A DNA stretch of 64,000 nt from Lumbricus rubellus (Eukaryota > Annelida > Clitellata > Crassiclitellata > Lumbricidae), in contig OX243822.1 in assembly GCA_945859605.1 (NCBI GenBank), positions 12,887,533 through 12,951,532 on the forward strand. The letters are read 5' to 3'. The notes below the pieces were generated by a model. That model was not told the origin of the DNA. It did not search any database and worked only from the letters and a program-made list of their open reading frames with translations. The position numbers and the translations under genes are program-made. Shown one piece after another: positions 24,147 to 36,770 of this stretch. The stretch's first letter is position 1. Every line of letters starts with the position of its first letter.

Positions 24147-24316
24147 CTTTCTTTGTCGTTGTCTCTGTATCTCGGCAGCTTTTGTTTCTGTCTCTATATC
24201 TCCATCTCTCGTCTCTCGTCTCTCGTCTCTCTCTCTCTCTTTCTGTGTGTGTGTGTGTTTCTCTATGTCTGTCTCTATCTCTGTATTTGTCTCTGTCACT
24301 CTGTATCCCTGTCTCT
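24080..24316 (+). repeat. CT/GT/TCTG low-complexity tract
   Basis: (CT)n at about 24092-24145, then CTGT/TCTC repeats up to the MITE at 24317. Confidence 0.85.
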
Positions 24317-24490
24317 CAGGGCTTTTTTAACGTGCAGTTGTATACAAAATGTGCAGTTGTAAAAGCACTTCTGTACAGTAAAAACTAGCAAAAAAGGTCA
24401 TTGTCCTCCGATTGGAAGTAATTTACCATGGAGAATGGGAAAGGAAAGAAGAAGTCGTGAAGTTCTAAAAATTACTTGAAAACAGACCTG
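24317..24490. mobile_element. hAT-like MITE (CAGGGCTTTTT family), 8-bp TSD
   Basis: A 174-bp element starting CAGGGCTTTTTTAACGTGCAG and ending ACAGACCTG. CTGTCTCT flanks it on both sides (24309-24316, 24491-24498), although the site lies in CT-rich DNA. Relatives: 31834, 33432, 42524. Confidence 0.82.
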
Positions 24491-24632
24491 CTGTCTCTGT
24501 CTGTATTTGTCTATGTCTGTCTCTCTGTCTGTTTGTTTGTCTGTCTGTTTGTCTGTCTGTCTCTCTGTCTGTTTGTCTGTTTGTCTGTTTGTCTGTTTGT
24601 TTGTCTGTCTGTTTGTCTGTCTGTCTGTCATG
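24491..24632 (+). repeat. (TCTG/TTTG)n microsatellite
   Basis: Tetranucleotide repeat immediately after the MITE, followed by four GAAT repeats (24641-24660). Confidence 0.9.
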
Positions 24633-24660
24633 TACCTCAATGAATGAATGAATGAATGAA

Positions 24661-26760
24661 ACACAAATAATTATTAGGCTATGACCCCTCTAAATAACCC
24701 ACATCTTAGCAATCATATAGCCTACTTCAGTGTCAATCCTCTGCACACGCAGGCAAACCATTCCTCTGCATTGACGTGTGAGCTTACACAGTCAAATACT
24801 CTCTCAAAGCTTTCAGGCGCACGCTTGAAGGACTTCGGAAGCATCCGTCATAAGCAAACACACGAAGAAGAACCAATAGGGCCTATAATACTGCTCGAAT
24901 GGTCCAAGACAATCATTCGTCAAATACGTGCAGGGGAATTATTATGGCCTCTTATACAAAACGGGGAATGGTGGCCTTGCAGAGAGGAATACAACCCTAC
25001 CACCCATGTTTGACGTGACCAAATAAATACCAGGACGTATAGGCTAATACATATCGGGAAAACTTTAGAAAATCAATGCACTTTCGAAGTTGCGCGGACT
25101 CAGGATATTGGGGAAGAAAATAAATAAAATCTAGATCATATTATCACGACGCCTAATTTTCTTTCCGCGTTTCGTGTTCGGTTTCATAATCGGTAAGATG
25201 AATTTCAGATTTTGGAAATCTTCTGAAGGTTCCATGAAACTCAACCAGAATTATATAGACAAACATATAAATATATAATTATATAAATATATATATATAT
25301 TCGTTTAATAACAATGCAGCTGTCATACCGCGGTTGGGTTTCAATTGTCACCACATTTATCAATAAAAGGACAGTTAATGAAATTATGTCCTGTATGATG
25401 CATGACGTGTTACCGTATTGCAATAATAATGATTGATATTGCCTATTTACAGTAATTTTATGGTTATTGTCATTTGTTATTTGACGTGCATTGTTGATGG
25501 TAGGTCTACCACTGAGCAAATAACTGACGCTGCAGGGAAGTAGAACTGAAATTGAAAAGCCGACTCTGCAACAAGCAATTTCAGTTTCCATTAACTAAAA
25601 TCAAAACTGAAACTATAATATGACGAAATAACTAAACCTAACAACAACTCAAACACCTAACATGTGAAACTGATAATAACAGAAAATAACTTAGAAGCTT
25701 AACTCCTGGCAATGCTAAAAAACATTTCTTACCAGATAAGTGGTTCTTAACCTTTTCAAGGGAGCCGAACCCCAACAGAAATCCATGACCACTCACCGAA
25801 CGCCTCAAGTTTGAACAATAATTTTTTTAACTAATCGGAACAAAAGAAAATTTTAAAAAATTGTACCAAGATGAACATTTTCAAGAATAATCGGACCCAG
25901 GTCCGGATTAACAAATGTGGAGACCCTGTTCAGTAAAACTGTGGCGGCCCCGATTGGACATTCAAAACTGGATCTGCACATGCAGTTAGCAGCACTGCAT
26001 TGTATGCAACCCACGAAACATTTAGAAATTTCCTAAGCCGCTCCTGTTTAAATCAGTTACGTATAGGCCTATCTAAGCCCAGCGCCTTCGTGATGCTCGT
26101 GTAAGACGCTACACAGATGACCATTTATACACATGAAGAAAATTGCGGGACAGCAATTTTCTAGACATGATCATCAATCTTGTTTGGGTCGAAAGATCAG
26201 CGTTGTTGACATTGACAGTAATTGATCCGATAGTCATTTACAACCACTGTCAGAAATCCGTCTGAATATATATAAGCTTATGCTTATGTATGTAATATGT
26301 ATATATATATATATGTCTGTATAATGTATTTAGATGTAATCTTGCAGCATATGTCATAATATGACTACATTTTTGCAATTCAGTGATGTTTGAACTTGTC
26401 GACAAAATGTCAAGACGTTGCTTGTCAGGTCTTCGGCAATGATTAATATTGAATATATTTATCGACAATATCTCGTCCTCTCTCATCTCTCGTATTTCAA
26501 GCTCAATCGGTTTCTCTGGCTACGAATCCCTTCATTGCTTCATGATAATAACATAGGCCTAACAATGACAATTTCTAGGGCGCCGTAACACAACCGTTAC
26601 AAAGCCGCCTCACAATTTTACAAATAACTAACAGGATAAGTCTTACAAAATAAATGAGTCTTGAGTCTTGATATTTTGATGGAGTACCCCCGGCATAACA
26701 GCAATTCTCCATCTCAATCACCTAGTCTGTGACCTCCTTTATTTCCTTCCACATCGACTC
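24661..26760. other. Intron 1, one possible transposon end
   Basis: No gene supported. AGTGGTTCTTAACCTTTTC at about 25740 resembles a hAT terminal repeat, but no partner end was found. TA repeats occur near 25265-25300 and 26295-26320. A fragment GGGCGCCGTAACACAACCG (26579-26640) belongs to a repeat seen again at 54164-54245. Confidence 0.45.
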
Positions 26761-27004
26761 CAAGGGTGGAGACTTGGGGGGGGGGGGAAAGAACGAGTGG
26801 CGCCGAAGGAAGGACGCGAGAGTTTGAGCTGACGAATGGCTGAGTTGTCGACGAAATTTTCCACTTTTGCCGACCACAAATTTCTGACGACCTTCTAACG
26901 CTCAATAATTGGGGGAAAATGCATGGGCCGTCCACCCCACCCCAACACATTCATTGAGGGGGAACCGTCCCCCTGACCCCCCCCCCCCCAAGTCTCCGCC
27001 CATG
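26761..27004. mobile_element. hAT-like MITE, TSD with one mismatch
   Basis: A 244-bp element from CAAGGGTGGAGACTTGGGG to AAGTCTCCGCCCATG, flanked by ATCGACTC (26753-26760) and ATCAACTC (27005-27012). Its right half shares GCATGGGCCGTCC with 22037-22354. Confidence 0.85.
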
Positions 27005-28044
27005 ATCAACTCTGTCATTGATAAAGACACAATGCTGCTAATCTAGTTAGAACTTCCTTGGCGCAAAAGAGGAATTTTAGCTGTCGGTTTTTTGTTTTGT
27101 TCCACATTTTGAGAAATTTCACACGTCCAATAAATTCTGTGCACGCAACCGTGGAAGACCAGCAACGCGTTCAAACTTTCCGCCTCACTGCATCCAATGC
27201 ATTGACCACATCGGCCTCCAGCATTGACCGCCTCGCTAAAAAGGATTGCTCTGCTCTTTGGGAGCCAGAGAGAACATTTGTAAATCTAGTTATCTTCCCG
27301 TCACACATGCAGCCCATTATTTGCACGAATTGTTTACGCGGCGCACGAGTAGTTTAAGCGGTCGTCCTGTTATGCGGAGAGCACGGGTTCGAGACCCAGC
27401 CAGAGACAGTTACAGTGCATGCATCGGGCCTTGAGCTAGTTGCAATAATTCATGTACGCGGTTGATTTGCATCCCAGAGTTTCGGTCAAATGGTTGTGTA
27501 CACGTCTGAACTCTGGAAAACATCAAATAAGTTTATGGATACTGTGTCGCAGTGTCATAGAAGCTGAGGAATTCGAATCACCGTAGTCTTTTACTCTTTC
27601 CTAGAACCCCATAGGCCTTCATGGCACACCGCAACTCCACATAAATCAACGTCTGAACCCACAGTTATTTTTACACAATTCTCGTACTGTTGCGTCGACA
27701 CTTTCTGCTATACCTGCTTTGGTAAGCAGGCCTACTTGGAGCGCCTCTGAGTAGATCTCTTGCTGAATATGTCCGTGATCAAGAAGCAAAAGCTTTCGTA
27801 AGTCGACCGTTGCTCCTATAAGATGTCGCTAAATCCTAAAACTCTAAAGCAATGTAATACAATACAATGCAATACAATACTGTACAATACAACGCAATAC
27901 AATACAATACATGATTACCATGCAGTCACATATAGTGTCTTCTTTTACCGAGGAAATGTCACAGATCATGGCCTGCACTCGGGTCTTCGCATTACTCGAT
28001 TATAAGCGAACTCACGTTTGCAGACATATAGGAGGCCATCAGAT
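27005..28044. other. Intron 1, possible tRNA-like remnant
   Basis: A B-box-like GGGTTCGAGACCC at about 27389-27401 suggests a decayed tRNA-derived sequence, but no clover-leaf could be built. AATAC repeats at 27850-27915. Confidence 0.4.
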
Positions 28045-28215
28045 CTTGTATGGTCAACAGTATTCAACGCATCCAAGATGCTCTGACTCGTGTTGTGTTG
28101 CGTTCATCTTCTCGTTCAATCTCATTAACTCTGTTCAATCGGCTGCATTGGCTTCCTGTCGAATTCACAATACGATCATTTAAACTGATCCCTGTTACCG
28201 ATAAAGTCCTCATCA
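28045..28215 (+). pseudogene. LINE reverse-transcriptase C-terminal fragment
   Basis: The plus-strand frame reads VNSIQRIQDALTRVV, then LFNRLHWLPVEFTIRSFKL. This matches the region after the RT thumb of CR1/Rex-like LINEs (I..IQ..QN.A.R.V...L..LHWLPV..RI.FK). It is only about 60 residues long and truncated on both sides. The clade is inference. Confidence 0.75.
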
Positions 28216-29894
28216 CAACGTGCACTTCGGCGCGTTTGCACAGTTGACCGATGAGGATGACCGTTGACTCGAGGACAACAAAGCTTTTAGTAGGCTATTG
28301 TTTTCAAAGCCTGAGGGATCACTTATACCTGGGGCGGCAACAATAATAAATAATAGAAACAGGATGCTTAATATAGACAACGACATCATCATTATATTCT
28401 CTGCGACAATCAAGCCAAGTAAGTCACTTATTATTTGTTGGCATTCATATGATTGCATGTAGGTATTCGCCACATGTCTCAATTATTATACGAATTTCAC
28501 ATCACGGGTCTTAAAGGATTATTATGACCGACATCGAAGCGCATATTAAAGATTGTTTTCCTATAAAAAGCCAACGACCTTCCGCTCCTGTATATAGAGC
28601 ATCATTATCGATATGGAATATGCATTATACATGCAATGTATACGTATAATAATAATTGTTGTAACTTGAATCCGAGTCTTTACAGTCATATTAATGTATA
28701 TGTGGACCTACATGTACACACATTGCATATGGAATTATAGATGGATAGCTGCATTGTGCACAAGTAAATGTTTGCCAATAATTGAGTGCAGCAATTGTGT
28801 AGTCTTAAATACAATGTTATAGCATGTAAGCACACACATGCATACATACATACGTACATGCATTCATATTTATAGAAATAAATGTATAAGCTATATATAT
28901 AATATAGTAATATATGTATATAAATCTATATAATTATATGTATTTACATATATAGATGTACATAATATATGTATAATATAAATATATCTGTATAATGCAT
29001 AAGCTTACAGAGAATGAGAGGCAGGCATATAAAGAGACAGAGAGTACTTCTCCTGCAGTCCTCGCAAGCAAGAGTCGTATAATAAGCGAAGCGGATGGAG
29101 CGGAAGATAAGGAATTGAATGTTCGTGACCGGAAGAGCAGCAGATAAGATGCATGACGGGATATATGTCTATGGACGCCGCTGCCTGGCTTACGGTTTAA
29201 TTGCATCTCCCGTTCCGCCCAGCATGCCCCGCGCCGGCGACGGCGGCCATTTTGTAACCCGGTTTACGATGACACAACTCTGTCGATAATAGAACGAAAC
29301 AAACAAGGCGACATTTATGTGTCGCATTTTATAAGATGGCCGTTAAATTATGTAGAGCATTCCTCATTTTAGCATCATTTCGTCCAAAAATCATTTCTGG
29401 CTGTTTTATTGAATGCAGCATGGTGTGGCTTTCAGTTAAGCCTAATAATGATGTTCTCCATTAAATGCTTGTCAGACTTAATTATTATTATGCGCTCAAG
29501 CCAGAGTAAATATATAGGTCTACATGTTATAGGCTATGATGCTATCATGTGATATCTGATATCTGATCAGTGGTGGCAACAACTATAGCTATAGGCCTAC
29601 AATTTCAGCAGGTCGTGTGAGAGTCATGGAAGTTATTCAGCAACAGCGTGTCAAAGAATTTAAAGCAAAGAATTAAGGTAGGTCTACTAAAAAAGTAATG
29701 TCAAAGAATTATTGGCAGGTCATAGGCTAAAGGCAGTTCAAGAGTAGGCCCTAGGATAGGCATGTCATTGCGACCTATATAATTATGGCGGCTAATTATG
29801 TAAGCTAGGCTGCTACTAGTCGCTTTAGTTTACACATACATGTAGCCTATTACAATATATCATGCGAGAAACCGCTAAGTTAATTAGCTTTAAG
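28216..29894. other. Intron 1, AT-rich; one CpG-rich patch
   Basis: TA/ATA-rich DNA (28600-29000). A CpG-rich patch at about 29212-29275 contains GGCGGCCATTTTG, a YY1-type motif, and a second ATGGCC motif follows at 29334. It could be an alternative promoter; this is weak. Confidence 0.4.
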
Positions 29895-30048
29895 CAGTAT
29901 GAGAATTGTGGAAAAATAACTGGGGGGTTGGCCTATGATAAACTTGAAATTGGGGTATGAAAAACATACTTTAACATGGGGCTCTAAAAAAGACTGGGGG
30001 GTTGAACCCCCCCCCCCCCCCCCCAAACCCCCGGCAATTCTCACCCTG
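29895..30048. mobile_element. hAT-like MITE, TSD with one mismatch
   Basis: A 154-bp element with ends CAGTATGAGAATTG and CAATTCTCACCCTG, flanked by GCTTTAAG (29887-29894) and GCTTTGAG (30049-30056). It includes a long C-run. Same family as 11853-11990. Confidence 0.87.
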
Positions 30049-30157
30049 GCTTTGAGAGTATAGCGTAACTTTTTTAAATAAGAACTCATTAGCCTTCATG
30101 TATACTTTTGTATAGGCCTAAGCTTAGGCATTTAACTGCGCCACTCTTCGTTCACTG

Positions 30158-30253
30158 ACAGGTGCCAGTTCCAGGGCTGGATAAGAGAGGAGGGCGACAC
30201 TAATAATCAATCATCTTTGATACGAAACAGTGTCGTTAAACAATAAACAGCAA
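30158..30253 (-). repeat. Dispersed repeat family, copy 2
   Basis: Reverse-orientation relative of 8581-8668: GGGCTGGATAAGAGAGGAGGG, then GGCGACACTAATAAT and GTGTCGTTAAACAATAAACA. A part also occurs at 31288-31340. Confidence 0.7.
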
Positions 30254-30560
30254 CAATTGATCCTCATTTTGGCGGAAATCTTTGTGTTTTGCTAGTGGGC
30301 TACTGTGAGACTGCCAATTCAGTTCTACATCAGTGTTACCTGAAATCGTTTACTCTGTGGTGATTGTAGACCTAGGCCTAACTAACTTTCTGAACGGGGT
30401 CACGATGAAAGCAGGTCGCTCGAACTATTTAATCATTCATTCATTACAAAAATGTATATAGGGCCTAAGCTTAGGCCTAGCGCTCCTTCAAGAAGCTATA
30501 TAGGCTACTCCGAGGCGCTAGGCCTATTCTGTGAATGTAGAATATTCATGAGCTGCTTAC

Positions 30561-30627
30561 CTTTCGCGCTGTGACAGACAACAAAGAGAAGCGTTGAGAG
30601 AGTCGACTGTGTTGGAGTGAAGATCAT
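30561..30627 (-). CDS. neto: NETO-like gene, coding exon 1: start and signal peptide
   Basis: The minus-strand ATG at 30627-30625 has A at -3. It opens 22 codons (MIFTPTQSTLSTLLFVVCHS, then AK) and runs into a strong donor AAAG|GTAAGC (GT at 30560-30559). The reading has a hydrophobic core LLFVV and a small-residue end as in secretory signal peptides. The exon ends one base into a codon, and that G joins the GC of the exon at 12424 to make Gly, exactly the needed phase. The link across an 18.1 kb intron is inference from phase, donor strength and the signal-peptide character. An alternative first exon in the gap cannot be excluded. Confidence 0.7.
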
Positions 30628-31833
30628 CTTCTTAGGATGTGTGAAGACAAAGGTGATCCAGGCTGGTAATAATAATTGACGAGGAACTGAGAACGGTTTT
30701 CAGAAGAACAAACCGGTTTTGGAAGAAGCCATTCTGATGAAAGTCATTCCCAGAATTTCATGCTGAGAGTCAACGTTATAGGCCTACTCGAAATGATCTG
30801 AGCAGTGTACTGCATGGCTGCATGTCCTCTCGCAGGATCATTATTACATCAATGGAAGTGCAGTGAGATCATTTTTACCCGAGCTGTTAATCAGAATTTC
30901 ACACGTCCAAGACTTTCCATACTGTTCATTTCAACCGAAATTGCTCTGCGTTTTCACACGACTCGTCGTCTGCTTTTCACACGTCGAGTTGATCTTCGCA
31001 ATTAAAATCATTTGCAATCCGTGTTCACAAAACCTTTATCCATCACACATAATTTGCCATCCGCTCTTACTACAGTGGTTGTCGTCCATTTTAACACCAT
31101 CTCCTACTCGCTGGTTTGATTCGTTTTCACACGAGTTAATTAGGCCTATTATTCCACTTTCACGCGTGTTGTCATCCGTTTTCGCAACTTTTTGACTAAC
31201 TCTGTATATAATTAGATCTACATGTAAATGAGTAGTATCTATAGTATTTGCAGTTTTACGTTAGGCCTACTGCGTGGTAACAAAGACCATTAGCGACGCC
31301 CTCCTCCTTTATCCAGGCTTAGGACTGGCACTGGCAGAGTTATTATTATATGAGCCGAGCCATATTCGTTTACGTCCATTGTGAGATGGTATTTCGCAGC
31401 TATCACCAATTCAATGCATGCGAAAAGATGCCGGCCATTTGACGCATAGCTGTCTTCATGCAACTGAACGGTGGTGGTCGAGAGCTGCATGACAATACCG
31501 ATTATCCGCCTGACGCTTCAGCAAAAGCTTTAGCGACGAAAGCTGTATTACGTCGCGTATAATACAGTCCGTTGACGAAGGTTCCATAGCCGATCAAGAC
31601 GATTTTATGTCATTGTGGGACGCGTCGTGCTTACTCTATCGTGCTTATAGTCTGTGCTCAAGTACATGTATATCCTTAGCATGGTCCATGGAAAGAACTG
31701 ACTAGTTTTTTTATAAAACACTTCTATGATGCCTCTTGATGATTTGGCTTCTATGCAGTAGGCCTAACCGCATGGTTTTAATTATGCATTTATTTCAGCT
31801 ATAAGTCATAACTATCTTATTGCATAAATACGC
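30628..31833. other. 5' flank of the NETO-like gene
   Basis: Presumed 5' UTR and promoter region (minus strand). The motif TTTCACACG, or close variants, recurs near 30898, 30953, 30976, 31123 and 31160. A dispersed-repeat fragment lies at 31288-31340. No TATA box at a convincing position. Confidence 0.45.
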
Positions 31834-32090
31834 CAGGGCTTTTTCAACGTGCAGTTGTACACAAAATTTGCAACTGTAAATGAATTTGTGCAGTTGTAAA
31901 AGCAAACTTGTGCAGTGAAAAATCGCGAAAAAAGGGTCAGTGTCAGCCGCTTTTTCGGTAATCTACCATGAAGGTCCTTGAAGGACCGGTGTAATGGTAT
32001 GGAACGAAGGGCTGTGCAGTGAAAAAATAGGCTACAACGTCTTAAAACCATTTAGAACTGCACATTTTGTGTAGAACTGCAAGCTAAAAA
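31834..32090. mobile_element. Diverged copy of the CAGGGCTTTTT family
   Basis: It starts CAGGGCTTTTTCAACGTGCAG and carries the GTGCAGTTGTAAAAGC repeats of 24317-24490. The right part contains an inverted GAACTGCACATTTTGTGTAG block. No target duplication recognised. Confidence 0.75.
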
Positions 32091-32468
32091 GCCATGTTGA
32101 ACAGCTGTCACACACAGTTCGTAGCCGATACACGACGCAATGCATCCTTTTGTAGCATCGTTCGTCTGTCTATTCGTTGTTCGTATACACTGAGTCTCGT
32201 TCATTGATGATCCGAAATTGTGTCTCTCTCGTCTTATTCGTTGGTGTATCTCGTGCTGTGCTTGATTGCGACTTTTGTCCTTCGTTCAACGCACGCACAC
32301 GAATACTAAATAGATGAAGTCGACGACGACGGCGATGACGATGACGAGTGTGTATGTCGTCGGCCGCATAGTGTCGCCAGAGTCGTCGATTCTCATTGTC
32401 TCTTGTCTGGCTGGATGTCTTTCTAGCGTTGTGCTGCCGGTTGTCTGCGTCTGTCTGTCTGTCTGTAC

Positions 32469-32500
<32 letters not shown>

Positions 32501-33431
32501 GACTATAAGTTTGTCTGACTGTCTGTTTGTCTGTTTGTCTGTTTGTCTGTCTGTCTATATGTCTGTCTGTCTGTCTGACTGTCTGTCTGTCTGTCTATAT
32601 GTCTGTCTGACTGTCTGTCTATATGTCTATATGTCTATGTGTCTATATGTCTGTCTGTATGTATGTCGGACTATATGTCTATATATTTGTCTGACTTTCT
32701 GTCTGTCTGCTTGTCTGTGCACGTCTGTCTGGCCGTTGGTCTCTAACTGTATCCTTCTCTAACTGTTTCTTGGTGTTGTTTATATGCAAAAACATTAAAG
32801 CTATGTAGAGCGAATGCAGGACTTCTCTCTACACCGTGAGGCATAAAAAAGGAAGCCCCTAGAAAAATCGTTATTATTTTAACAATTTTCAAACAATGTC
32901 AATGAAATTCAGGAAAATTATAGCTAAGTAGCAAGCAATGTAAAAAAATTAAAGTTTTTACAATTTACTGCCCGCATTTAGCTTCTACGCATGCGCGAAG
33001 TCGCTTGCGCCATTCACGCACCGCCGAGTTTATTTATATATATATATATATATATATACGTATATATATATATAAACCTATTTATATATACACCTCATGG
33101 TGTATATATAAATGATATAGGCCTACATAGTCCTCTACTATATATTATATATTACATATATATATACATATAATATATATATATGCACCAGAAGAAGGGA
33201 ATGCCCAAGAAGCGAATAGAATGATCAAAGACAGGGAATGAGAAGTCGATTCGGACGCATGCATACAGTAGACTCCAATGTCCTACTCAGGAACTCGAAA
33301 CTCGTGTGATAAGTTATAACCACCAAAACAACAACGACGACGACAACGACGACAACGACGACAACGACGACGACAACGACGAAGATGATGACGACATCGA
33401 CGACGATAATGACAGAGATAGTAATGCGGTG
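32091..33431. other. Simple-repeat-rich flank
   Basis: (TCTG)n at about 32450-32730, TA repeats at 33030-33190, and GAC/AAC trinucleotides at 33325-33415. No gene. Confidence 0.6.
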
Positions 33432-33700
33432 CAGGGCTTTTTTAACGTGCAGTTCTACACAAAATGTGCAGTTCTAAATGGATTTGTGCAGTTGTAGAAG
33501 CACTTCTCTGCCGTTGAAACTAGTTTAAGAAGGTAATTTTCCTCCGTTTTGGAGCAATTTACCTTGGAAGATGGGAAAAGAAAGAATGGGTTGTGCTGTT
33601 CTAAAAATTCGAATGACAATGACCTCTATTAGACTAGTTTTGCACAGAAGCACTTCAATAACTGACAAAATCCGTTTAGAATTGCACATTTTTACGTAGG
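33432..33700. mobile_element. CAGGGCTTTTT family copy, right end decayed
   Basis: Starts CAGGGCTTTTTTAACGTGCAG, followed by tandem TGTGCAGTTCTAAATGGA blocks. The same internal TTTACC...GATGGGAAA order as 42524-42719 is visible. The right terminus is not intact. Confidence 0.75.
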
Positions 33701-33818
33701 CTACATCTGAGACTGCGCGCTAAAAACCTATATATTAGCCTATGTATTATATACTCATTCGTCTCCTGCATATATTACATATATATATATATTCATGTAC
33801 ATATATAATTACACACAT

Positions 33819-33850
<32 letters not shown>

Positions 33851-33994
33851 CGCATAATATGTAAATACAATACGGTCGTTATAGTTCGCTCGATTTGCGC
33901 TTAAAGCCTAGACCTACTGCTTGTCGCCTCACCGTCTCGCCACATAATCTCGCTTACTCGGCTCAGGCGAATACGTCCACCGTCCACAGTCACC

Positions 33995-34220
33995 CGTCTG
34001 TCTGTCTGTCCGTCTGTCCGTCTGTCTGTCTGTCTGTCCGTCCGTCCGTCCGTCTGTCTGTCTGTCCGTCTGTCTGTCTGTCTGTCTGTCTGTCTGCCTG
34101 TCTGTCTGTCTATCTGCCTATCTGTCTGTCTGTCTGTCTGTCTATCTGCCTGTCTGTCTGTCTGTCGGTCTGTCTGACAGTGTCTGTCTGTCTGTCGGTC
34201 TGTCGGTCTGTCTGTCCGTA
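33995..34220 (+). repeat. (TCTG/TCCG)n microsatellite
   Basis: Tetranucleotide repeat with CCGT variants. Confidence 0.92.
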
Positions 34221-35279
34221 CCCCTCGCTCCATCCCTACATCTTTCCGCCACTATTATAATTTATAGTCTTATACCTTCTTCGTGCGTCTCCTGTGCTCA
34301 TGCGGCACCGTCACGATACTCCTTCTCCGCATTTCCCATGTATTCCTCATACGCCACTGCTTCTCCTTGTCCTTGTACTCGTCCTCTTCCTTATCCTATA
34401 AATTATCTCCTATAATACTGCTGCTCCTACTACTCAGCCTCCTTTCGCATCGCTTGTCTTTAGAACTACGCCGTCGTTGTATTCATTATCCATCTCGTAT
34501 GATACGCTATCGAGTCTCGACCGACCGCATGCAACGTCCCACTATATATATATATATATAACTATATAAGAAATTATATAATGTATATATGTATGCATAT
34601 ATATATATATATATATATATATTGCATACATAGGCTATAGACATGCATACGGTTCATGGTGCGGCCAACCTTCGGATCGAAGACAGCTATAATAGACAAG
34701 ATATATATATATATTTACAGATATATATGTGTGTGTGTATATATATATGTGTGTATGTATATGCATATATATATACGTCACAGAAAGGCGTCTCTGCATG
34801 TACATGTAAAAAAGCCAGAATCCCTTTTGGCGGGTATCGGACTGTTCGAGTGGTCAACGCAAAAGGACAAGTAGCGAATTCAGGTCCATTATCATCTGCG
34901 ATGCATCTGAGGAAGAGGAGGAGGAAGAGGTGGTGGTGGACAAGGAGGAGGAGGAGAAGGAGAAGGAAGGAGGAGGAAGAAGAGGAGGAAGAGAAGGAGT
35001 AAGAAAAAGAGAGGGAGGTAGAAGACTGCAAGGAAGAGGTAGATAAAAAATTATGACGATGCCGAGAGTGGAAAGACTGGCAACGAAAGGAACATTATGC
35101 AGATGAAGAGAAAGAGAGAAAGGAAGGAAGTGAGTACGGAACGAGGAAAGATGGGGCACGGGAAGAGAGAAAGGAAGAGCAGGAATTAACCGATGGGACA
35201 ATCATATGTAGGCCTACTTTACTTACATGTAATCAGTGGTTATGAAGATGAAGTAACTACCGTCGTTCTGGGTTCTTTC
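34221..35279. other. Low-complexity flank: TA, GT and polypurine tracts
   Basis: TA repeats at 34540-34620 and 34700-34775, and a GGA/GAA polypurine tract at 34906-35020 continuing more loosely to 35190. No gene supported. Confidence 0.65.
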
Positions 35280-35415
35280 TCTCTGTTTCTGTTTCTGTAT
35301 CTGTCTGTCTGTCTGTTTCTGTTTGTCTGTCTGTCTCTGTCGGTTTGTTTGTCTGTCCGTCCGTCCGTCTGTCCGTCCGTCTGTTTGTCTGTCTGCCTGT
35401 CTGTCTGTCTGTATC
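35280..35415 (+). repeat. (TCTG/TCCG)n microsatellite
   Basis: Tetranucleotide repeat of the same type and same strand as at 32450 and 33995. Confidence 0.9.
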
Positions 35416-35960
<545 letters not shown>

Positions 35961-36659
35961 TCTTTGTACCAGCGTGTTACCACTTAATCATCTTCCACGC
36001 CTCATTTATTTATGAAAAATTGTCATCGACTAATTGCTTAGTATCCGCAAGAATCAGGTTCAATTGCAATTCCAAAGGAGTCCATGAGTTTAAAATGGTG
36101 CGGAGGTTTCGCGTCGACATGCTATGCAACCGTAGTCCACTAGCGGAGTCCAGCACAAGCAGCAGGAGTCCAGAAGTCCGTATAGAGACCCAGAGACAGA
36201 CAGCCAACGATGCGGCGGCCACAGCTGAGGGACATTATGTCAAGCGGATTAGAAGTGACAAGGGGAGATCTAATCTTCTCCCATTCTTCTTCTACGACTC
36301 TTTCTCGTTTCGAATTAATTCGTTCCTTAATCTCATCTGTTGTTTCCGATCGCATAGAAATCACGTCATCCGCTCCGTTTCTGGTCATTTATACTTAGAA
36401 CCAGTTATACTGTTAATTAATTATTATTTATAGGCCAGGCATTGGGCCTACTATTGTTATGTCGTGCAGCCTAGCCTCATACAATGCGTTATCCTAGACA
36501 ACAGCGCAAAGAACTGTCTACATGATGCAAGACAAATCTCCCTCCTTCCCTCCCTATCCCACCTCCCTCCTCACCCCCGCTCTCTCTCTCCTCTCTCTCT
36601 CTCACTCACTCACTCACTCTCCATCTAACTCTCTCCGCTCTGATTCAATATCTGTGGAT
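35961..36659. other. Intergenic, nothing recognised
   Basis: A 239-codon plus-strand frame runs out of the GAT array to 36433, but its non-repeat part shows no domain or splice logic. I do not call it a gene. Confidence 0.4.
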
Positions 36660-36770
36660 ATGTTTGTTGCTTTGCAGTCGGAGGGTTGCAGGTTCGAATC
36701 CACCTAAACCGCCGCGTACAGGGACCTTGGGCAAGTCCTTCACTCGCAACTGCTCAAAAAATATGGTCAA
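36660..36770 (+). mobile_element. Truncated SINE
   Basis: Contains GGAGGGTTGCAGGTTCGAATCC (B box) and GGGACCTTGGGCAAGTCCTT; the A-box end and the tail are missing. Confidence 0.8.

Noticed and set aside
25733..25960. hAT transposon starting AGTGGTTCTTAACC
   Set aside because: Only one end resembles a known terminal repeat; no partner or duplication found.
27355..27405. Possible tRNA with GGGTTCGAGACCC
   Set aside because: Only the T-arm is recognisable; no matching acceptor or anticodon stem could be drawn.
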